In this document: one piece after another, positions 60,208 through 64,000 of the stretch
Layout: every line of letters starts with the position of its first letter
Position numbering within the stretch: the stretch's first letter is position 1
Assembly: GCA_945643635.1 (NCBI GenBank)
Contig: CALZFC010000349.1
Coordinates: forward strand, 5,012,001-5,076,000
DNA from: Allodiplogaster sudhausi
Taxonomy: Eukaryota > Nematoda > Chromadorea > Rhabditida > Diplogasteridae
Length of the DNA stretch: 64,000 bases
Direction: 5' to 3'
The notes under the pieces: generated by a model
Told to the model about the DNA's origin: nothing
The model's database searches: none
The model's input: the letters and a program-made list of their open reading frames with translations, nothing else
Program-made: the position numbers and the translations under genes

Positions 60208-62351
60208 ATGATGCGTGTCGTGCAGCCTCCCGCTCAGCAGCAGACCCTCCTGAGCTCATCTCCTCTAACCACGCATGCCACCAAAGACGCCGCCACCGTG
60301 CCCGAGGCACGCGAGCTCTGCGCCAGGTTGGGGAGTCGAACCAGCGTGTGATTTAGCATGCACGCCAGAGCACAACCACTTGGCCATCAAGGTATCCCTC
60401 TTCAGGCGCATCTGGCAGTCCGCGAGCGCTGTCTGCTTCGACGTCGACTCGACCGTCTGCACGGTTCGTCGTCATTATCGAGAGCCAATAAATAAATCGA
60501 CCAGAATTGCTGAATTTTTACCTGCATTGACAACAAGAAGTTTGAATAATAACGTGATTATTTAAATTGAAAATAATAATAATTAAATTTCGTTGTTCAA
60601 ACAGGACGAAGCGATCGATGAGCTGGCTGCTTTTCTCGGGGTCGGTGACGCGGTTGCCGCCGCAACGGCGCGGGCCATGAATGGAGGGCTGCGATTCAGG
60701 CATGCGCCATTGATATACAAAAATATAGAGTACCCGCATAGAGGCCAGGGGTCTCAGGCTACAGCGGCTATAATGGCCGCATGCCAAATAGGCCAAGTGA
60801 AATATCCTCTCGGCAGAAAGCGTATTCATGCAAATCTCACATTTCAATGTTTTATCGGGTCGTATGCACATACTATTTCTACATATTCGAATACATTATG
60901 TCAGCATATTATCCTAGACCTCAATGAGTTACTAGTAAAATACGAGTGCGCGACACTTTGTCACGCGGCATGCCCATTTCAGAGAGGCTCTCCGTGCTCG
61001 CCTCGACATCATGCAGCCATCGCGTGCGGCTGTCGAAGAGTTCGCACAACGGCCACCCAGGGTTCGCTTAGTTAGATCGCCACAAATGATCACTTCCCAC
61101 ATCTTTGTTGTTTACAAATAGGCAGCGATGAAGCGAGAGTGACAATGGCTGAGGGAAAGAGGAGATAGACGGAGAGACAGAAAGATGGAGAGATAGAGAG
61201 AGAGATGAAGGGAGCAAAGGTGAGTGATCCTCTCTTAGCATATTTATCATATGTTCATATCTCTAATCACAGATCAGTGATCATAGATCAGTGTTTGTAT
61301 AAGGATATCTTTTTAGCTGACACCCGGCATTAAAGAGCTTGTGGCCGCGCTTCATGCACGCGGCACGCACGTCTATCTTGTCTCCGGCGGATTCCGCCGT
61401 CTCATCAGGTCAAAATATTATTTTTGCTAAATTATTAAATTTTTTTTAAAGACTAATTTAGGGCACCAGATAGAGAGTTGGAAAAAAACTGATAATATGT
61501 AAGAAAAAAAAACTAATAACATCAATTTAGGCCCGTTGCCGATCAGTTGGCCATTCCGCACTCGCGCATCTACGCGAACGAGATTCTGTTCAACGACGAC
61601 GTCGACGGCTGCTACGCCGGCTTCGACGACAGCGAGCCGACCAGCGACAGCGGCAGCAAGCAGGTGCACATGGACTCTGCTGAAGGAGCACGGAAACTCA
61701 CGTTTGAATTCCCGCCTTTTTGCCTGATGTGAGACACAAGAAGAGATTACACATGCGCTCTTTAGGAACAAGCGATTTAAATAGTCAGGAAAATTTTGGT
61801 TGACTTAGTGCATCTTTAATGTATTATTTTTATTATTTTAAATATACTCATCATGATTTAGATTAGTGTGAGAAGATTGGTGAAGATTACAAAAAGGCTT
61901 TTTATTGACGCTTCTACTTCGTTCAGGTTGGCAAGGCAGGCGTATGCGGCGCCCTAAAGACGCGCCACGGCTACACGTCACTCGTGATGGTCGGCGACGG
62001 CGCGACCGACGCTGAGGCCGCGCCGCCCGCCGACGCCTTCATCGGCTTCGGCGGCAATCAGGTCAGCTATCGAGGTTTTAATTTATTTTTTTCATTTAAA
62101 ACTAGTTTTGGCAGGAATCAAAAAAGTAGATATAAAGCTCTTTCTGAACTAAAACCTTAATTACTCAATGGTAAAGAATATAACCAGTGGAATTTAGAAA
62201 AAGAGTTTGAAACCTTACGTATGTACATACATACCTACATACATATGTATGTATACTCATATATCATCGTTTCAAGGTACGCGACGCAGTGAAGAAGAGC
62301 GCCGACTGGTATGTCATGTCTTTCGAAACGCTTCGCAAGGCACTTCTATGA
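60208..62351 (+). CDS. PSPH: Phosphoserine phosphatase
   Basis: Eight exons (60208-60326, 60406-60463, 60605-60699, 60983-61061, 61317-61408, 61531-61663, 61927-62061, 62277-62351) join in frame to 261 residues. The protein is a HAD-superfamily enzyme that removes phosphate from O-phosphoserine, the last step of serine synthesis. Motif I is FDVDSTV (nucleophile Asp at about residue 52). Cap residues follow (AMNGGLRFREAL, MQPSRAAVEEF). Motif II is VSGGFRRLI, and VMVGDGATDAEA with the FIGFGG loop supplies the Mg-binding acidic residues. A Gln/Ser/Thr-rich N-terminal extension of about 35 residues precedes the core. Exon 3 ends in AG before GCATGC, so its intron is GC-AG; this gives the alignment expected for the family. 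An acceptor-like CGCAG ends 7 nt before the ATG. Intron 1 (79 nt) contains a tRNA-like sequence in antisense. Confidence 0.93.
60325..60395 (-). ncRNA. tRNA-like sequence with intact A and B boxes
   Basis: On the minus strand, TGGCCAAGTGG (60376-60386) matches the Pol III A-box consensus and GGTTCGACTCC (60332-60342) matches the B box, with about 33 nt between them. A TGCTAA sequence sits where an anticodon loop would be. However, the acceptor arms (ACCTTGA and ACCTGGC) and the T stem do not pair. I read it as a tRNA-derived relic or SINE head rather than a working tRNA. It makes up nearly all of the first PSPH intron. Confidence 0.45.
61702..61797 (+). repeat. Introner-like intronic repeat, copy 11
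   Basis: Starts CGTTTGAATTCCCGCC about 38 nt after the donor of PSPH exon 6. Contains TTTTTGCCTGA, GAGACACAAG, CATGCG, and AGTCAGGAAAATTTTGG. Confidence 0.75.
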
Positions 62352-62760
62352 CGACGGGCACTTTGTATATGATATATGTATTGCACGAATACTACTTACG
62401 TCTGACTTACTAGTACAATGTACTGATACAATATAAGTGACATTCACTCGCATCCTTAATCCGAACTATACTTATTACTTTCGTTGGCATTACTCACTAT
62501 ATTACTCATGTTATAGTAATTGTTCGTTATTCTCCGCTTTATTCCTCCTTTCAATATTGTGATGTGTTTGTTTGCTAGATAACTTTTGCCTTACGACCGC
62601 TATACGCGTAGTAGCAGGCATTCTCATTCTATGTTTCAGTACTATTTTATACAAACACGAAGTGAAAGAATTATGTAGGGAACAATTTTAATTTGCGATA
62701 AATCAGCATTTCCTAGTTCGAAAGACATAAATACGAATTCCAACATGCCTATATGTATTT
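62352..62760. other. Convergent spacer between PSPH and the MFS gene
   Basis: AT-rich 3' flanks of the two converging genes. No gene seen. Confidence 0.5.
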
Positions 62761-63031
62761 TCACAGAAACGCTTTCATACGCGGCATGAAATAGAGCCAG
62801 ACGACGCCATTTGCAAAGAGAAATCCGCTCGAGACCAGTGAGATTGATTTTAAACCGTAATATTGAAATATGGTCCTGAAAGATTACTTTAGTTGTAAAA
62901 AAGTTGAGTCAGAAATGAAGAAGGGAAAGCATGTCAGCCACTCACGACGCAGCAAACGGTGTACAAATCGTCGTAGCATCTTCGGCAAGCATAATAGCAC
63001 CTTGCATAATGTTCTGAAAAATACATATATA

Positions 63032-63069
<38 letters not shown>

Positions 63070-63083
63070 ATATATATATATGC

Positions 63084-63136
<53 letters not shown>

Positions 63137-64000
63137 CATATATATATATATATATATATTTATATATTTATATATACAGTACATATACATAAATACATAT
63201 GTTTATGTATGTATATATTTCGTTGTTGTTAAATTGATGGAAATATTTGGGTACCTGATCAATGCCAACGAGAAGCTTTGAGTAGATCGTATCGAGAGCC
63301 ATTGTACCTGGGCAAAAATATGCTTTGATTAAATTTAAAAAAAAAAAGAAAAGCTTAAAAGAGTGAACAAACCCGGCACCCATGCGAAGCCAAAGGTGAT
63401 AGCAACGACAATGGGATAGAGCGTGCGAGGAGGAGCTGCACCGTCCAAGCACCACGCATACTTTGATGGGTCGCAACCTATTCCTGTCGAGGCTGAAAGC
63501 AAGGAACTTCTCTTGGATCATTCAAGTGTATTTCCGTCCTAACCATTGAACGAGGCCATTGGGACTGCGAAGGGCGTCCATGGATAGAGCGCGAGAAGGC
63601 CGCTTGCTTTGACAAGAATAGCAAAGAGTACCAAGGCGCGACTGTCCAATCTGACAATAAGTCGACATTGTATGCTTGTTTAATTTATGCACATATTCCG
63701 GGAAATTAAAAAAAAATATATAATTTACATTTACAAAAAGAAAAGAAAATATGAAGAAACCTCTCCGCGAAACTCCGGCGAAAGTACAAGAGCAAAGAGA
63801 TGGTGAGGGCGATGCTCGAAAAGCCAATATTCGTCAACGCGGAAACCATTGTCGCGTCCTCGTGCGATTCGCCGTATGAAGAAATCATCATTGCGGCAAA
63901 CGTGCTGAAATCATGAATCATTCGGTACACATTGGGTTGATAAAAAAATTAGAGGAGATAAGAATGAGGCTTTGTCAAAATATTTAAACAATAGAAAGAA
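62761..64000 (-). CDS. Major facilitator transporter, MFSD8/CLN7-like, 5' part outside window
   Basis: Minus-strand exons at 63761-63904, 63544-63650, 63373-63492, 63255-63307, 62946-63013 and 62761-62875 join in phase. The model enters in phase 2 from upstream exons beyond position 64000. The visible ~200 residues are the C-terminal third. They contain four or so hydrophobic helices ([74 protein letters not shown]). The lumenal loop has [10 protein letters not shown], followed by the helix-10/11 connection IYSKLL...QNIMQGAI. The YSK...QG pair and a cysteine-bearing loop resemble MFSD8 (CLN7), a lysosomal transporter, more than sugar porters, but the N-terminal signature is missing. Confidence 0.75.
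63025..63175. repeat. (TA)n-rich microsatellite
   Basis: Long TATA runs interrupted by TGCA and CATA, within an intron of the MFS gene. Confidence 0.95.

Noticed and set aside
60593..61075. 160-codon frame covering PSPH exons 3-4
   Set aside because: It reads through an AT-rich intron. The GC-AG splice gives the correct phosphatase sequence instead.
63025..63175. Possible tandem array or CRISPR-like structure
   Set aside because: It is a plain TA/TGCA microsatellite with no spacers, in a eukaryotic intron.

Overview
This is a eukaryotic window, most likely from a nematode. It holds compact genes with many short introns: GC-rich exons sit in AT-rich introns, all bounded by GT..AG or, in a few cases, GC..AG. 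The nematode call rests on a large secreted BPI/LBP-family protein of a type I recall from nematodes, on 3' splice acceptors lying 2-8 nt before the start codons of several genes (the pattern left by spliced-leader trans-splicing), and on gene density. It is an inference from gene content; the species and clade cannot be placed. Intergenic and intronic DNA is unusually rich in CT/GA microsatellites.

Layout. 1-3.1 kb: CT/GA repeats, no gene supported. 3.1-6.1 kb (minus): a multipass membrane protein, with a short terminal-inverted-repeat element (5181-5823) in its 5' intron or 5' flank. 8.9-11.3 kb (plus): an unrecognised two-TM protein. 12.2-28.8 kb (plus): a 22-exon secreted BPI/LBP-like lipid-binding protein of about 1030 residues. 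Its third intron holds a 7.9 kb TTAA-flanked DNA transposon with two decayed multi-exon genes. 29.3-30.6 kb (plus): a tail-anchored coiled-coil protein. 30.9-32.0 kb (plus): a small secreted protein with eight cysteines. 32-36.6 kb: CT/GA-rich gene-free DNA. 36.6-50.5 kb (plus): a complete 27-exon DLG5-type MAGUK (coiled coil, PDZs, SH3, guanylate-kinase-like), with a gag-protease-only LTR retrotransposon antisense in one intron. 51.3-55.1 kb (minus): mitochondrial 2-amino-3-ketobutyrate CoA ligase (GCAT). 55.1-60.2 kb: gene-free. 60.2-62.35 kb (plus): phosphoserine phosphatase. 62.76-64 kb (minus, runs off the end): an MFSD8-like transporter.

The exon models were spliced by hand. DLG5 (3693 nt), GCAT (1251 nt plus stop), PSPH (786 nt) and the two-TM gene (657 nt) each stay in frame across every junction, which supports them strongly. 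GCAT and PSPH are both enzymes of serine/threonine/glycine metabolism, but they are separated and divergently oriented, so no operon is implied.

The most interesting signal is a dispersed family of about 100-nt intronic repeats. It starts near TTTGAATTC and ends near AATTCAAAT. Eleven of the twelve copies I found are in the sense orientation of the host gene, whether that gene lies on the plus or minus strand, and many begin within about 60 nt of the 5' splice site. This is the pattern expected of introner-like elements.
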